Origin: Maritalea porphyrae
Lineage (GTDB): Bacteria > Pseudomonadota > Alphaproteobacteria > Rhizobiales > Devosiaceae
Assembly (NCBI RefSeq): GCF_027213965.1
Contig: NZ_JAPWGX010000002.1
Location: 748,412-812,411, forward strand
Reading direction: 5' to 3'
DNA length: 64,000 bases
The translations under genes and the position numbers were made by a program. Positions 45,501 through 55,048 of the stretch are shown here, in pieces. Each line of letters begins with the position of its first letter. Within the stretch, counting starts at the first letter, position 1. The notes beneath the pieces are model-generated. The model saw only the letters and a program-made list of their open reading frames with translations, did not search any database and was not told the origin of the DNA.

Positions 45501-47306
45501 TACACCGGGGGCTTTGATCGTCATGTCGTGCAAAATACGTTCATCTGTGTTTTGCGGTATGACGGTGTAGGTGCGCTCGTTGTTGACCTTAAACCCAAAG
45601 TTTTCAAGCATAGGCACCCGCGCGCTCAACGGAATTGCCGTTGCACGGTGGTAGAGCTTAAGCGAATAAGCGCCTTCGCGTCTTGAATGTTTGCTCAAGC
45701 GAACAGCAATTTGCTTTTCGTCTTTGAGCAATTGGAATTGCTCTATGTCTTTTAAAGCTTCCGCGTGGCCATATTTTTCTTGATAGGCATTCGTGAAAGC
45801 GTTCGCATAATCAAGGATTGCGCGCGGATCTTTCGCGGTCGCCAAAAGCCGATCACCGTAGCTATAGGTGAGATCAGTGATATGGGCTTCAAGTTCATCA
45901 CGGCTTGGTCGCGGTGTGACACCCCCGTTTCGGCCAAGAATAAAGTGTACAGAGACCAATTCACCTTCTGGGAAATTCGGGTAATAGGTTGACACCCGCG
46001 CATCATATTGCTCAGCCAGATACTCGCCTACTTGTTCACGAATTGTGGATGTGTAGCGATCTCGGGCCATGAACATGATGATCGACACGAAATTGTCGAA
46101 AGGATCTATGCGCGGTAGCACGCGCACGCGTGGCCGATCAGCAAGGGCAGAAATTGTGGTCGCAAATTCAAACAATAAATCTTCGTCGATCTGAAACAGC
46201 TCTTCGCGCGGATAATTGTCGAGTGCACTCATTAGGGCTTTGCCTGAGTGCGAATTTGGATTGTGACCTGATCTGCGCATCACTTCCATGACTTTGCGGC
46301 GGAGCAAAGGCACTTCTGTATGTGGTGTGGCCAAGGACATTGATGTGAAAAGGCCAATAATGCGCAATTCACCTGCGATTGATCCATCTTCGTTGAACTG
46401 TTTGATGCCGATATAGTCCATATGCACACGGCGGTGCACTACAGACTTAATGTTGGCTTTGGTGACCATTAAGGGGTCAGATTTTGTCAAAAAGTCCGCG
46501 TGTTGGGCGGTCATTTCTACATAGTCTTGGCCGTGGCGGAGAAAGAATAAATTTGGGTCTGAAAGAATCCCAAGCCCGCTATTTGGAATGGGCTCCAAAT
46601 TCGGCTCACCATCAATTTCGCTGAATTTATACTCGCGCATGCCAAGGAACGTGAAATTATGGTCTGCTAACCAGCCAAGAAAATGCATGCTTTCAGAAAG
46701 CACCGCTTCTTCCACTTGTGGCGGGTTATTGCGATAATTGCGCACCACATCGCCCAATTTCTCAAGCATTGGCCGCCAGCCAGCAACGGCGCGGCGCACT
46801 TGAACGAGAACGTTGTTCATTTCGGATTGAACAAGGTCTAGGGCTTTTGGGTCTAGCCCAGGATCAAAATGCACATGCAACAGGCTTTCGGTTGTTGCGC
46901 CATCTTCTAAGGTTTCTAAAACCTCAAGGTCTTTACCCTCGCCTTTAACGGGCAGCACAGGGTGAGCAAAAAGCCTAATGTCCGCACCGGAGGCGCGAAT
47001 GGCGGCCAGTCCCGAATCAACAATAAAGGGCATGTCTTCGTTGAAAACATCAATGGTGTAGGTGTTGGACTTGTTGTTCAACGATGCAATCGTAATCGAA
47101 TGTTCTTTGGACTGCCGCTTGCCTAGATTCTCATAGGACTGTCGCGCAATGGCAAGAAATTCGTCGATATCATAATGACTTAAGTCAGTATCGTCGATTG
47201 AGTTGATTAGGTGGACGAGAAAGTTCGAAAAGCTTTTCTCTGTTGCACGTAGCTCATGTGCTGCTGCAACCAAATGCGCTTTGTTGGAGGTTTTAACCTG
47301 CGCCAT
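42552..47306 (-). CDS. NAD-specific glutamate dehydrogenase, 180-kDa class
   Basis: A very large (1584-aa) enzyme converting glutamate to 2-oxoglutarate and ammonia with NAD. The N-terminal half holds ACT-like regulatory regions; the catalytic block contains KNAVIVPVGAKGGFVPKQ, GLRWSDRPEDFRTEVLGL, the nucleotide-binding TAVGVGDMSGDVFGNGM and GAKAIGEGANLGITQLGR. The C-terminal 350 residues are helical. ATG 47306 follows AAAGGGG, 12 bases before; an ATG at 47333 is less likely. Divergent from leuC across 229 bases. It acts as a catabolic tetra- or hexamer in the cytoplasm. Confidence 0.97.
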   Translation of the reverse strand: MAQVKTSNKAHLVAAAHELRATEKSFSNFLVHLINSIDDTDLSHYDIDEFLAIARQSYENLGKRQSKEHSITIASLNNKSNTYTIDVFNEDMPFIVDSGLAAIRASGADIRLFAHPVLPVKGEGKDLEVLETLEDGATTESLLHVHFDPGLDPKALDLVQSEMNNVLVQVRRAVAGWRPMLEKLGDVVRNYRNNPPQVEEAVLSESMHFLGWLADHNFTFLGMREYKFSEIDGEPNLEPIPNSGLGILSDPNLFFLRHGQDYVEMTAQHADFLTKSDPLMVTKANIKSVVHRRVHMDYIGIKQFNEDGSIAGELRIIGLFTSMSLATPHTEVPLLRRKVMEVMRRSGHNPNSHSGKALMSALDNYPREELFQIDEDLLFEFATTISALADRPRVRVLPRIDPFDNFVSIIMFMARDRYTSTIREQVGEYLAEQYDARVSTYYPNFPEGELVSVHFILGRNGGVTPRPSRDELEAHITDLTYSYGDRLLATAKDPRAILDYANAFTNAYQEKYGHAEALKDIEQFQLLKDEKQIAVRLSKHSRREGAYSLKLYHRATAIPLSARVPMLENFGFKVNNERTYTVIPQNTDERILHDMTIKAPGVDQDLTQVDNVIERAIKAVWYKDAENDGYNKLTVRAAMEWDDVSIIRALGRYLKQTKIAYSQRYMWDTLAKHPDVAQAIVDLFHVRHAPDFVGDRTSVEANARETISAALQAITSLDDDTIVRRFVNLVDSSLRTNFFQRVNGKRRPALAIKYDASKVDGLPEPRPFREIHVYSPRVEGVHLRGGMIARGGLRWSDRPEDFRTEVLGLVKAQMVKNAVIVPVGAKGGFVPKQIKSNASREEFLAEGTEAYKIFIGSLLDITDNLDGDKIIPPKDVTRIDGDDAYLVVAADKGTATFSDTANAISDERQFWLSDAFASGGSVGYDHKKMGITARGGWEAVKRHFRELDRDIQTQPFTAVGVGDMSGDVFGNGMLLSKATKLIAAFDHRDIFIDPNPDPATTWAERKRIFEMGRSSWQDYDQSLLSNGGGIYPRTSKSIKLSQEAVDALGLEKDEMTPNELMRAILVSKVDLLWFGGIGTYVRASTESDAEAGDRANDAIRITGSEVGAKAIGEGANLGITQLGRVEFARAGGRINTDAIDNSAGVNSSDLEVNIKIALGTLVRDGTLNYEQRNTFLAEMTDEVAQLCLRNNYLQTLAISLAERRNQSDLPYHADFMKALEAAGHLNRKVEYLPKHVDLMEREAQGAGLYRPELAVILAYAKNTLYAELLESEVPDDPYLGKELFRYFPDQLADEHPDTIKNHRLRREVIATVLCNAMINRGGPDFVHRVAAATGSDASQVAAAYAAARDSFGLTDMNLAIDALDTKIKGETQLELYDELRTLLLQQTAWFLRNVNFADGISTVVETYSKGIETIRTMFDEVLPAFVAASVSDQAKSFEEGGTPDGLAKRIAQLSALTLATEVVLVSERANISVEDAARTYFAVLETFQLGHITEQIQTIEVKDYYDRMALDRAIANLMRAQRDITLDVLTFDSADVETGLAAWHEARRDDIERCREMVAGITESTLSVSRLSVAAGLLSDLARG

Positions 47307-47457
47307 CGTTGTGACCCCTTTTGGTGATGACATGGGGTGAGCCTATTCCTTGAGTGTAAATAAATGAAGTAGGAAATGAGTGGAATATATTTGCTATGGG
47401 TCAAATTTGTTTTCTTGGTCGTCACGATCAAAGGGAACTGATCTTTGAGCGTTAGCC

Positions 47458-47486
47458 TTGACCCGGTTTCCTTACGGATTTAAAAA
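47458..47486 (+). promoter_or_regulatory. Candidate sigma-70 promoter for leuC
   Basis: TTGACC (47458-47463), a 17-base spacer and TAAAAA (47481-47486) lie about 50 bases before the leuC ATG. The -35 is good, the -10 is weak, so the call is tentative. Confidence 0.45.
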
Positions 47487-47535
47487 CATGGATCGGAATT
47501 CCCTTTAGACCAAATCCTTGCGAGAAAATAGACAG

Positions 47536-48939
47536 ATGACGAGCGCACGCACACTTTACGACAAGATCTGGGATGATCATTTGGTGACCAATAATGAGGA
47601 CGGCACCAGCCATCTTTATATTGACCGCCACCTCGTGCATGAAGTTACAAGTCCGCAGGCTTTTGAAGGGTTGCGGATGGCGGGACGCAAAGTGCGCGCA
47701 CCCTTGCGCACATTGGCTGTGGTTGACCACAATGTGCCAACGACCGATCGCTCAAATGGTATTGATGATCCAGACAGCAAGTTGCAAGTTGAAACCTTGG
47801 CGCAAAATGCCAAAGATTTTGATGTTGAGTATTTTGACGAGCTGGATAAACGCCAAGGCGTTGTGCACATTGTGGGCCCAGAGCAAGGCTTTACGCTGCC
47901 CGGCATGACCATTGTTTGTGGTGACAGCCACACATCAACTCATGGGGCGTTTGGTGCATTGGCGCACGGCATTGGCACCTCTGAAGTTGAGCATGTTTTG
48001 GCCACTCAAACGCTAATTCAGTCCAAAGCGAAAAATATGCGGGTAACCGTCAATGGCAAATTGCCTGATGGTGTAACAGCAAAAGACATCGTTTTGGCGA
48101 TCATTGGCGAAATTGGCACTGCGGGTGGCACCGGCCATGTGATTGAATATGCTGGTGAAGCGATTGAAGCTTTGTCGATGGAAGGCCGGATGACGGTTTG
48201 TAACATGTCGATTGAAGGCGGTGCTCGCGCAGGTTTGATTGCACCAGACCAGAAGACATTTGACTATATTAAAGGCAAGCCGCGCGCACCAAAAGGCGAA
48301 GCGTTTGATATGGCGCGCGCCTATTGGGAAACACTACACACAGATGAAGGCGCGGTTTTTGATAAAGAAATCACGTTGGATGCAGCCAACTTGACCCCGA
48401 TTGTTACGTGGGGCTCTTCACCTGAAGACGTTGTGGCGGTAACTGGCGTGGTGCCAAATCCCGATGAAATTGAGAACGAAAATACCCGCTCATCAAAATG
48501 GCGTGCGCTTGATTATATGGGGCTAAAGCCAGGCACAAAGATCACTGATATTACAATCGATCGCGTGTTTATTGGCTCGTGCACCAACGGGCGGATCGAA
48601 GACTTCCGCGCTGCAGCTGCAGTGTTAAAAGGCAAAAAGATTGCCCCAACCGTGAGCGCTATGATTGTGCCGGGGTCTGGTTTGGTTAAAGAGCAAGCCG
48701 AAGCTGAAGGGCTTGATCAGATCTTCTTGGATGCGGGTTGTGAATGGCGAGAGCCGGGTTGCTCCATGTGTTTGGCGATGAACGCCGACAAGTTGAAGCC
48801 GGAAGAACGCTGTGCTTCAACCTCAAACCGAAATTTTGAGGGTCGACAAGGCTTTAAAGGCCGGACCCATTTGGTTAGCCCAGCCATGGCGGCTGCGGCG
48901 GCAATCGCGGGCCACTTTGTGGATGTGCGCGATCTTTAG
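47536..48939 (+). CDS. leuC: 3-isopropylmalate dehydratase large subunit
   Basis: A 467-aa aconitase-fold subunit for leucine synthesis. The [4Fe-4S] cluster ligands are Cys in [15 protein letters not shown] and in [15 protein letters not shown]. Other blocks: [45 protein letters not shown], and late [18 protein letters not shown]. The ATG at 47536 starts at the conserved block; the TTG or ATG at 47518 would add six residues. Its partner leuD lies 6 kb downstream. Confidence 0.97.
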   Translation: MTSARTLYDKIWDDHLVTNNEDGTSHLYIDRHLVHEVTSPQAFEGLRMAGRKVRAPLRTLAVVDHNVPTTDRSNGIDDPDSKLQVETLAQNAKDFDVEYFDELDKRQGVVHIVGPEQGFTLPGMTIVCGDSHTSTHGAFGALAHGIGTSEVEHVLATQTLIQSKAKNMRVTVNGKLPDGVTAKDIVLAIIGEIGTAGGTGHVIEYAGEAIEALSMEGRMTVCNMSIEGGARAGLIAPDQKTFDYIKGKPRAPKGEAFDMARAYWETLHTDEGAVFDKEITLDAANLTPIVTWGSSPEDVVAVTGVVPNPDEIENENTRSSKWRALDYMGLKPGTKITDITIDRVFIGSCTNGRIEDFRAAAAVLKGKKIAPTVSAMIVPGSGLVKEQAEAEGLDQIFLDAGCEWREPGCSMCLAMNADKLKPEERCASTSNRNFEGRQGFKGRTHLVSPAMAAAAAIAGHFVDVRDL

Positions 48940-48949
48940 GAGTTAGAAT

Positions 48950-49537
48950 ATGATCAAGGCGAAACTGGTTCTTTCAACAATTTTCGCCTTGGTTTGCTCC
49001 ACGGCCTACGCGGGTTCTTGTGTGCCTGATGGGCTTGATTTGTCCTCTCGTGATTTTTCTCGTCTTCATACAATTGATCAATCGCGGATAAAGGGCTTGG
49101 CCGAGGCCATGTTGGGCGAAAACGCTTCTGATCGCGCCATCGTCAAAGAACTATATAGCATGGGGATCGGTGCTCCCAAAGTGGTCCCAACAGGCAACTA
49201 CAAATGCCGCACTATAAAGTTGGGCGGCATTTCTGCCTTGGTGAGTTACAAGTTTTTTGATTGTCGTATCAGTCAGGCGGGCGATCAATTGCGACTTGAA
49301 AAGCTTTCAGGTTCGCAACGATTTGTCGGCACTCTCCATATGCAAGAAACTGGCGTTGCCTACAAAGGGGCGTCACACTATGGCTATGAAGAACCTAGAG
49401 CCTATGGGGTAGATGGCGAGCACGATCAAGTGGGTTGCTTGTTTGAAGCTTTGGGCAAACCTACCTCGATATTGCTAGAATTGCCTGCCCCGCAGTTTGA
49501 GTCCGTTCACGATGTTATTGAACTTGTGCGTCAGTAA
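48950..49537 (+). CDS. DUF4893 domain-containing exported protein
   Basis: A 195-aa protein with a signal peptide (LVLSTIFALVCSTAYA). The mature part shows the DUF4893 pattern: GNYKCRTIKLGG, LVSYKFFDCRIS, LEKLSGSQRFVGTL, YKGASHYGYEEPRAYG and DQVGCLF. No function is known. It follows leuC by 10 bases with AGGAG before the ATG, so it is likely cotranscribed with leuC despite no evident link to leucine synthesis. Confidence 0.85.
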   Translation: MIKAKLVLSTIFALVCSTAYAGSCVPDGLDLSSRDFSRLHTIDQSRIKGLAEAMLGENASDRAIVKELYSMGIGAPKVVPTGNYKCRTIKLGGISALVSYKFFDCRISQAGDQLRLEKLSGSQRFVGTLHMQETGVAYKGASHYGYEEPRAYGVDGEHDQVGCLFEALGKPTSILLELPAPQFESVHDVIELVRQ

Positions 49538-49648
49538 CAAAGGATATGGTCGGATAACCGTTGGGTGCACTTGACAATTCACACATTTGAATATGAACTC
49601 CTTGGTTAAGCAATGCCGGTTTTGGCGTTGTCTTAAGGGGGCTAGCGG

Positions 49649-50218
49649 ATGGTGCAAATCGGCCGAAGCTGGAGCCTATTTGGGATATGCATTTTCGTTG
49701 TTGCGGCGTTGATTGCACCCTTTTTTACGCATTCCGATTACAACTGGGTGCGACATACAACGGGTGAGCTTGCCGGCCAACAAATGCCGAATGCATGGAT
49801 CATGCGGGTTGGTTTTATCAGCCTTGGCTTTGGCGTTTTTTTTGATGCGTTACAACTGACGGCTAAACATCGTCGTGACTACTATGCTTTTATGGTCTTT
49901 GGCGTTTGCATGATCGGGGCGGGGTCATTTAATCAACGCTCGATCGATACAACCCAATTTTTTGCCGCTCCCCTCGCTCATTGGCACGGTTTTTTCTTTT
50001 TGTTCGCGGCAATAGCGCTGGTTGTTGGGATCAGTTGGCGCGCCTATGTCACCCAAGATAAGTCATGCCGCATAGGGTCGATAGTGGTTGTGGCCTTGTT
50101 GGCAGGTTTAGTGCCTTTCGTTTTTTTAATGCCCCAATTTGCTGGCGCTGCCGAACGTGCTGTTCTGTTTGCCGCGTTGCTGTGGTTGGCCATGTTTTTT
50201 CGGCATCGGGCCACATAG
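49649..50218 (+). CDS. DUF998-like membrane protein
   Basis: A 189-aa protein with six hydrophobic segments and the DUF998 layout (FTHSDYNWVRHTTGELAGQ, SFNQRSIDTTQFFAAPLAHWHGFFF). Conserved polar residues (Asn, Arg, His) inside helices suggest a specific but unknown role. A GGGGG stretch precedes the ATG. It is convergent with the ClpP-like gene. Confidence 0.78.
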   Translation: MVQIGRSWSLFGICIFVVAALIAPFFTHSDYNWVRHTTGELAGQQMPNAWIMRVGFISLGFGVFFDALQLTAKHRRDYYAFMVFGVCMIGAGSFNQRSIDTTQFFAAPLAHWHGFFFLFAAIALVVGISWRAYVTQDKSCRIGSIVVVALLAGLVPFVFLMPQFAGAAERAVLFAALLWLAMFFRHRAT

Positions 50219-50224
50219 TAGCAT

Positions 50225-51001
50225 TTAGCGAATTTTGGTGGCCAATTTGAATTGTTTCATTTCTTGGTTGGTTAAATAATAGAGTTTGTTTGGGGGCGTT
50301 TGCAGCGCGTGGATCCAGATCTTTGGATCAACACCCATTTCATCCAAATGCTGGGTGATCCGTGCTGTCGTCGTTTGGGCGTCGGACATGGCTTGTGGGG
50401 CTGTTGTTTGAGGCGTTGCGCCATAGATTTGATGCAAGCCGATCGTTGCTGTTTTGCCGGCCAGACGTGCTGTTCCCCCGGCGAACAAAATTGGGCAGGA
50501 CGATGCACAATAGCCTCCATCCTCAATGGTGGTCGAAAAACCGAGTTTGCGGATATGGGCTGAAATTTCAAGTGCATCATTAACTGAGCCGCCGGGCGAG
50601 TTTATTTGCACGGTTTTGATGTATTCTTTGGTGCGGTCTAATTCTTCAATTATGCGTGGCGCGGCATTTGGATCAATATAACCTGACAACAGCATAACGC
50701 CGTTTTGCGCCAGTGTGGCGACCATTGGCGCGGAAAGAACCTCAGCCTGTACGGTAACTTGTTCACTTGGATCATAGCGCGGTGCGTTGGGATCAAATTC
50801 TGGGCGCTCAACTGCTGGTAATATTGGTCTTTCAAATTGCAAGGGCTGAGCGGCTGTTTGCTCGTTCAATGACATGAAGTCCAAATAGAGCAAGGTCCCC
50901 GCGCCAGCGAGTAGGGCAAAGAAAATGCCTCTAATGAGATTAGCATCGCTTGGCCAACCAAGGCGTGAGCGTTTTGGCGGTGCCATTTGTGCGTCACTCA
51001 T
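50225..51001 (-). CDS. Membrane-anchored ClpP/crotonase-like protein (COG3904-like)
   Basis: A 258-aa protein with one N-terminal membrane helix (IRGIFFALLAGAGTLLYL) and a ClpP-like domain from about residue 95. It has INSPGGSVNDALEI (SPGG at 135-138), a serine pair inside CASSCP (165-170), and IGLHQIYGA with His190, resembling the Ser-His catalytic residues of ClpP-class proteases. Cysteines flank the serine. Substrate and cleavage activity are unproven. Its ATG overlaps the stop of the upstream membrane protein gene (ATGA), so the two are coexpressed. Confidence 0.8.
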   Translation of the reverse strand: MSDAQMAPPKRSRLGWPSDANLIRGIFFALLAGAGTLLYLDFMSLNEQTAAQPLQFERPILPAVERPEFDPNAPRYDPSEQVTVQAEVLSAPMVATLAQNGVMLLSGYIDPNAAPRIIEELDRTKEYIKTVQINSPGGSVNDALEISAHIRKLGFSTTIEDGGYCASSCPILFAGGTARLAGKTATIGLHQIYGATPQTTAPQAMSDAQTTTARITQHLDEMGVDPKIWIHALQTPPNKLYYLTNQEMKQFKLATKIR

Positions 51002-52320
51002 GTGGGTTTAGCGTCGTGGCGTTTTGCAGTTTCAATCGAGGTGACATTGGGGTCGTCTGTTTTGGTTTGAGGCGTTGGCTCTTTACTTTGCTCTTTTTCC
51101 TGTGGTGCTTGTTTGGCAACTTCTGCCTCGCGGTTTGCGTTCATTTCATTGAACAGGCTAACCGCGCGCATCATTTCAGCGGCTGTAATTTTGTCTGCCG
51201 CATCAAGCGTTCTGGCTTCGCGTCGACTGGCCGAATAAACAACAGCCAAGATTAAGACCAAGACCATCGGGAGCAAATCGATTGAAATGGCCCCGGCCCA
51301 GCTTGGCAAGAAGTCGCGCGCGTAAAGCAATACCGCTTCTGCTGAGGATAAAGGCACAAATCGACGTGGTTGTACTTTTGGCTCGCCTAAGATTTTGTCG
51401 GCGGCGGTTTTAAGGGCGGTGGATTGGGCTTGGACGGCCCCCATGACCGATTGCATCACTTCGTCTTGGCGGGCGACCAGTTCGTCCGATCGGCCATCTG
51501 CCACCGGGGCGATAAAACCAAGTGACAAGTCGTCCGCAGCGCGACTGACAGAAGAAGCAATGGATGTTTCCTGCAAAGAGGCAATCACGCCCGTCAGCGC
51601 TACGGCTTCGGCGGCAAACTTATCGGCACGCGGTTGCACTGCCCCTTCGCCCGAAACAAGGGCGCGCATGTTGGCAAGGTGGGTTGAGCCTTTTTCAAAT
51701 TGCTCCGTCACAGTGCCGCGCGAGGCGGTAATTGTGTTGCCCAATTCGTCCAATTGGGCAGACATTTGGGTCAGCAATTGCACCACAGATCCAGACCCCG
51801 AGGTGCCGGTGAGGGCACCGGAACGACGCTCGTCGTCTGCCAGCCGTGAAAAGCGCACCGAGGCACGTTGTACGTCGGGCAAAAGGCTTTGTGCGGAAAG
51901 CGCATTGCCGTGGGCCGCATCCAAATCCGCAACATAATCTTCAAGGGTCACCGCTAAATGCTGCTCAAGCGCTGCCGACCCTGCAAGGGCTGCGGCGTTG
52001 AGCCAAGAGGACATAGCAACGATCATCAAGCTGCCCAACCCCATAACAGCGATCAATGCGCCGCGCCGCGCGTTGTCGCGCATTAGGGGCAAGAATTTCA
52101 TCATATAGGTCCAAAAGGCATAAATGCCCACGGAAACGGCAACCGAATAGATGATGGCGGCGGCAAAAACCATGTCTGCGGACCCATCAAGCAAACTGCG
52201 CACGCCCAAATAGGTATAGACCCCGCTGGCCAACGCCAAAACGGCCAACGCAAAGCGGGTCATGGTTTCAAGGCTTTTCACCCCTTCGCGCAGACGCGCA
52301 GCATTATTGTTGTCGAGCAT
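50998..52320 (-). CDS. Conserved membrane protein with central coiled region
   Basis: A protein of 440 aa with three membrane segments near the N-terminus (FALAVLALASGVYTYLG, AIIYSVAVSVGIYAFWTYM, ALIAVMGLGSLMIVAMSSW), a helical middle, a fourth segment (SIDLLPMVLVLILAVVYS) and a charged C-terminal tail. No catalytic motif is seen. ATG 52320 is preceded by AAGGGG, with a wide gap. It is translationally coupled to the ClpP-like protein, which may be its partner. Confidence 0.75.
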   Translation of the reverse strand: MLDNNNAARLREGVKSLETMTRFALAVLALASGVYTYLGVRSLLDGSADMVFAAAIIYSVAVSVGIYAFWTYMMKFLPLMRDNARRGALIAVMGLGSLMIVAMSSWLNAAALAGSAALEQHLAVTLEDYVADLDAAHGNALSAQSLLPDVQRASVRFSRLADDERRSGALTGTSGSGSVVQLLTQMSAQLDELGNTITASRGTVTEQFEKGSTHLANMRALVSGEGAVQPRADKFAAEAVALTGVIASLQETSIASSVSRAADDLSLGFIAPVADGRSDELVARQDEVMQSVMGAVQAQSTALKTAADKILGEPKVQPRRFVPLSSAEAVLLYARDFLPSWAGAISIDLLPMVLVLILAVVYSASRREARTLDAADKITAAEMMRAVSLFNEMNANREAEVAKQAPQEKEQSKEPTPQTKTDDPNVTSIETAKRHDAKPT

Positions 52321-52396
52321 GGATCGCAATTCCCCTTAAGGCTGTTGCCAAGCATTAAGAGATTTAATCGCGACAAAAAAAGGGCGAACTTCGCAA

Positions 52397-53050
52397 TTAG
52401 GCGAGCGAAAGCGGTTTTGGGGGCAGTGAAAGCTTAGCGATTGCCTTTTCTAACCGCGCACGTTTTGCTGCGGTCGGCATTTCTTCAAGGCGCGCAAAGA
52501 GCGTGTGCACCAGCTCAACGTTCTCGGTATTGATGAACCTTTTTGCAGCGTTTTCCGCATACATGGGCAGTTGATTTGGGGCCGCCGCGCTCAAGAAATT
52601 AATGAGATGCGGGTGCACCTGATTTTGATGGGCGGAGCTGGCCGCTAGTTCTAACAATATCTCACAGGTGGCGTCTTTGGCGATAACAGATCCGCGCGCT
52701 GAGGCGTCCAAAATTTGGGGCAAGTGCTCAAAGGTTGCGCCATGATCCAATTTGCACGTATTTGCCAATAGGGTCAGGGCGCCCCATAAAATGCGGTTGT
52801 CTTTAGTGCCCAACAGGTCGAACACAAATCCAATTTTGTCCCCAAAGGCCCCAGGACGCAGCGCGGCCAATTCATATAACACTTTGATAGCGTCATGTGC
52901 TTGTGCCTTTTCGCCATTTTTGACAATTGCGAGCAGTTCAAGAACCTCGCTGCTCACCTCCGCCTGTTTGGCGAGCCTTTGAGCCAATTCAACGTTCGGC
53001 TTTTCGTCATGGCGCTTTAGGGCACTTGCAAGATGGTCGGCTAGAGACAT
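52397..53050 (-). CDS. Hypothetical alpha-helical (HEAT/ARM-like) protein
   Basis: A 217-aa all-helical protein with repeated amphipathic helices (AIKVLYELAALRPGAFGDKIGF, GALTLLANTCKLDHGATFEHLPQIL, CEILLELAASSAHQNQVHPHLINFL) in a HEAT-like arrangement. No signal or membrane segment is visible. The function is unknown; such repeats usually bind other proteins. It lies about 75 bases upstream of the membrane-protein/ClpP-like pair on the same strand. Confidence 0.65.
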   Translation of the reverse strand: MSLADHLASALKRHDEKPNVELAQRLAKQAEVSSEVLELLAIVKNGEKAQAHDAIKVLYELAALRPGAFGDKIGFVFDLLGTKDNRILWGALTLLANTCKLDHGATFEHLPQILDASARGSVIAKDATCEILLELAASSAHQNQVHPHLINFLSAAAPNQLPMYAENAAKRFINTENVELVHTLFARLEEMPTAAKRARLEKAIAKLSLPPKPLSLA

Positions 53051-53093
53051 TCAATCGGCTCCGGTGTGCCCACAAGATCAGACTTATGTGCGT

Positions 53094-54116
53094 TTAGGTT
53101 GGTAGAAGTTTGTCTTCCATCGCCTGCGTTAAACCGCATTTGAGATTGATTTCTCTACGTGTTCGATCCCAATTAATCAACGGCAGAAGCGTTTCGGGTA
53201 AGGGGCGACACCTAAGGCCCGCTTTGATTGCTTTTGATGTATCAACTTCGAAGAAATGTTTAAATTGGGGTGAATCTGGGGGCATCATTGGAACGTTAGT
53301 CCATGGCGAAATGTTTGCCGCAACAATCTCGCTATTGGTGACCCAATTGATTTCTGGTTGTGAGCCGGTTTTAGTAGCGATTACTTGCAACAAATCCGCA
53401 AACCGCATGGGCGAGCTGGTGATGTTGAAGTTACCCCCAAACCCATTGGCCGCGCAAAGCAGTGCAAAATCTGCGATGTCATGTACATCAATCATTTGCA
53501 CAAGTCTGTTTTTTGGAGCAGGCGCAATCATTCTTTTTCTGTTGCCATGGGCTTCATCAATTCTGCGCACCCAATAGCCAAGTCTGTCGGTGTAGTCTCC
53601 CGCCCCAACAAGCAAGCCGACCCGCAAATTCGTCGATCGGTCCGCTAGTCGTTTTTCTGCCGCTATTTCACATGATCGTTTGAGTGGCCCATAAGCGCTG
53701 CCATAGGCGGGGGCGCTGCCCTTTTTGTCGGCTGGGATATCTTGAATAGCTGCCAGTTCTTGGTCAGTTGCAGTGGGGCAAGGATGCTCCTCCGTGAGGC
53801 CTTGGGTCTCGTAATTCGCGTAAACTGAGAGTGATGAGATAAAGATGTAGCGTTTGATATCTTCCCCCACAGCGTCGAGCAATCTATCCACAGCGTCAGG
53901 TGAAAAAGCGCAGGTATCAAAAACCCAGTCATACTGTTTGCTTTTGATCTCTGAGAGGTCGCTGTGGCGGTCTGCTTGAACAAAACGGACATTATCTGGG
54001 CAGGTGCGCTGGGTATTACCACGTGAAAGCACATCGACAAAGTGACCGGCCATGGCCAGGCGATCAACAATCGCCCCACCGAGAAAACCTGTGCCCCCAA
54101 CAACCAAACACTGCAC
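53094..54116 (-). CDS. NAD-dependent epimerase/dehydratase family protein
   Basis: A 340-aa extended SDR. It starts QCLVVGGTGFLGGAIVDRLA (GGTGFLGG) and has FDTCAFSPDAVDRLLDAVG and YIFISSLSVYANYE, with the expected YxxxK partly preserved as YGPLK. Sugar nucleotide or isoprenoid-like substrates are typical, but none is indicated. It is separated from the upstream phosphorylase by 65 bases on the same strand. Confidence 0.85.
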   Translation of the reverse strand: MQCLVVGGTGFLGGAIVDRLAMAGHFVDVLSRGNTQRTCPDNVRFVQADRHSDLSEIKSKQYDWVFDTCAFSPDAVDRLLDAVGEDIKRYIFISSLSVYANYETQGLTEEHPCPTATDQELAAIQDIPADKKGSAPAYGSAYGPLKRSCEIAAEKRLADRSTNLRVGLLVGAGDYTDRLGYWVRRIDEAHGNRKRMIAPAPKNRLVQMIDVHDIADFALLCAANGFGGNFNITSSPMRFADLLQVIATKTGSQPEINWVTNSEIVAANISPWTNVPMMPPDSPQFKHFFEVDTSKAIKAGLRCRPLPETLLPLINWDRTRREINLKCGLTQAMEDKLLPT

Positions 54117-54181
54117 AGAATCACTCCTTGTTATTTTGTTGTCAGGCTAGGCGAAGAGAATAGGCGCAACAATTGCGGGAA

Positions 54182-54892
54182 CTATATAGACGCCGCCAAT
54201 TCCAGTGATAATTGTGCCATGTCGGTCAAAGATGTTTGGCGCTGGTCTGCATCGATTTCGTCGCCTGTGATTAGGCAATCTGAAATGGTACAAATGGCCA
54301 AGGCTTTGCAGTTTTTGTGTGCCGCGATGGTGTAAAGGGCCGCCGCTTCCATTTCAACGGCCAAAATGCCGTGTGCGGTGAGGGGTTTATAGGCGTCTAA
54401 CCCTAGGGGTTGATAAAAACTATCGCCTGAAACAATGCCACCGGCGTGCCACGTTATGTTTTTCTCGTCGGCTAAATCTGCGGCTTTGCGCAAAAGGGAG
54501 AAATCTGCGGTTGGTGCAAAGGTGAATTTGCCGAACACTTCTTTGAACATATTGCCTTCGTTTGAAGCGGACATGCCCAAAATTAGGTCGCGGACTTTTG
54601 CTTTTTTGTTGAGACCGCCGCAAGTGCCAATGCGGATGAGGTTTTTCACCCCATATGTATCGATCAATTCATTGACATAGATCGCAAGAGAGGGCTGGCC
54701 CATTCCTGTTGCCTGCACGCTGACCCGTTTGCCATTGAATGTGCCGGTATATCCCAAACAATTGCGGACCGAATTGACTTGTTTTGCGTCTTCTAGAAAC
54801 GTTTCAGCTACCCATTTGGCGCGCAAAGGGTCGCCCGGCAATAGAACAGTTTCAGCATAATCACCGAATTTTGCATTATTGTGCGGCGTCAT
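54182..54892 (-). CDS. deoD: Purine-nucleoside phosphorylase DeoD-type
   Basis: A 236-aa phosphorylase that cleaves purine nucleosides with phosphate. Motifs: ETVLLPGDPLRAKWVAETFL, TGMGQPSLAIYVNELI, RIGTCGGL, and late AVEMEAAALYTIAAH with the base-binding region. The C-terminus shows ICTISDCLITGDEIDADQRQ. The gene has its own upstream space and is divergent from leuD. Confidence 0.94.
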   Translation of the reverse strand: MTPHNNAKFGDYAETVLLPGDPLRAKWVAETFLEDAKQVNSVRNCLGYTGTFNGKRVSVQATGMGQPSLAIYVNELIDTYGVKNLIRIGTCGGLNKKAKVRDLILGMSASNEGNMFKEVFGKFTFAPTADFSLLRKAADLADEKNITWHAGGIVSGDSFYQPLGLDAYKPLTAHGILAVEMEAAALYTIAAHKNCKALAICTISDCLITGDEIDADQRQTSLTDMAQLSLELAASI

Positions 54893-55048
54893 TTTACTCT
54901 CCGGTCAAAGTTTTGATGTCATCTAGCCATTTTTTGAAATCAGTTTCAATGATTTGATTGGCTCAAGGGCCTGAGCGTTGCGTGTGGGGCTTGACGCCTT
55001 AATACAGCTGATGCATTGAAAAGGCTGCATTTACTAGGGAAGTCGCAA

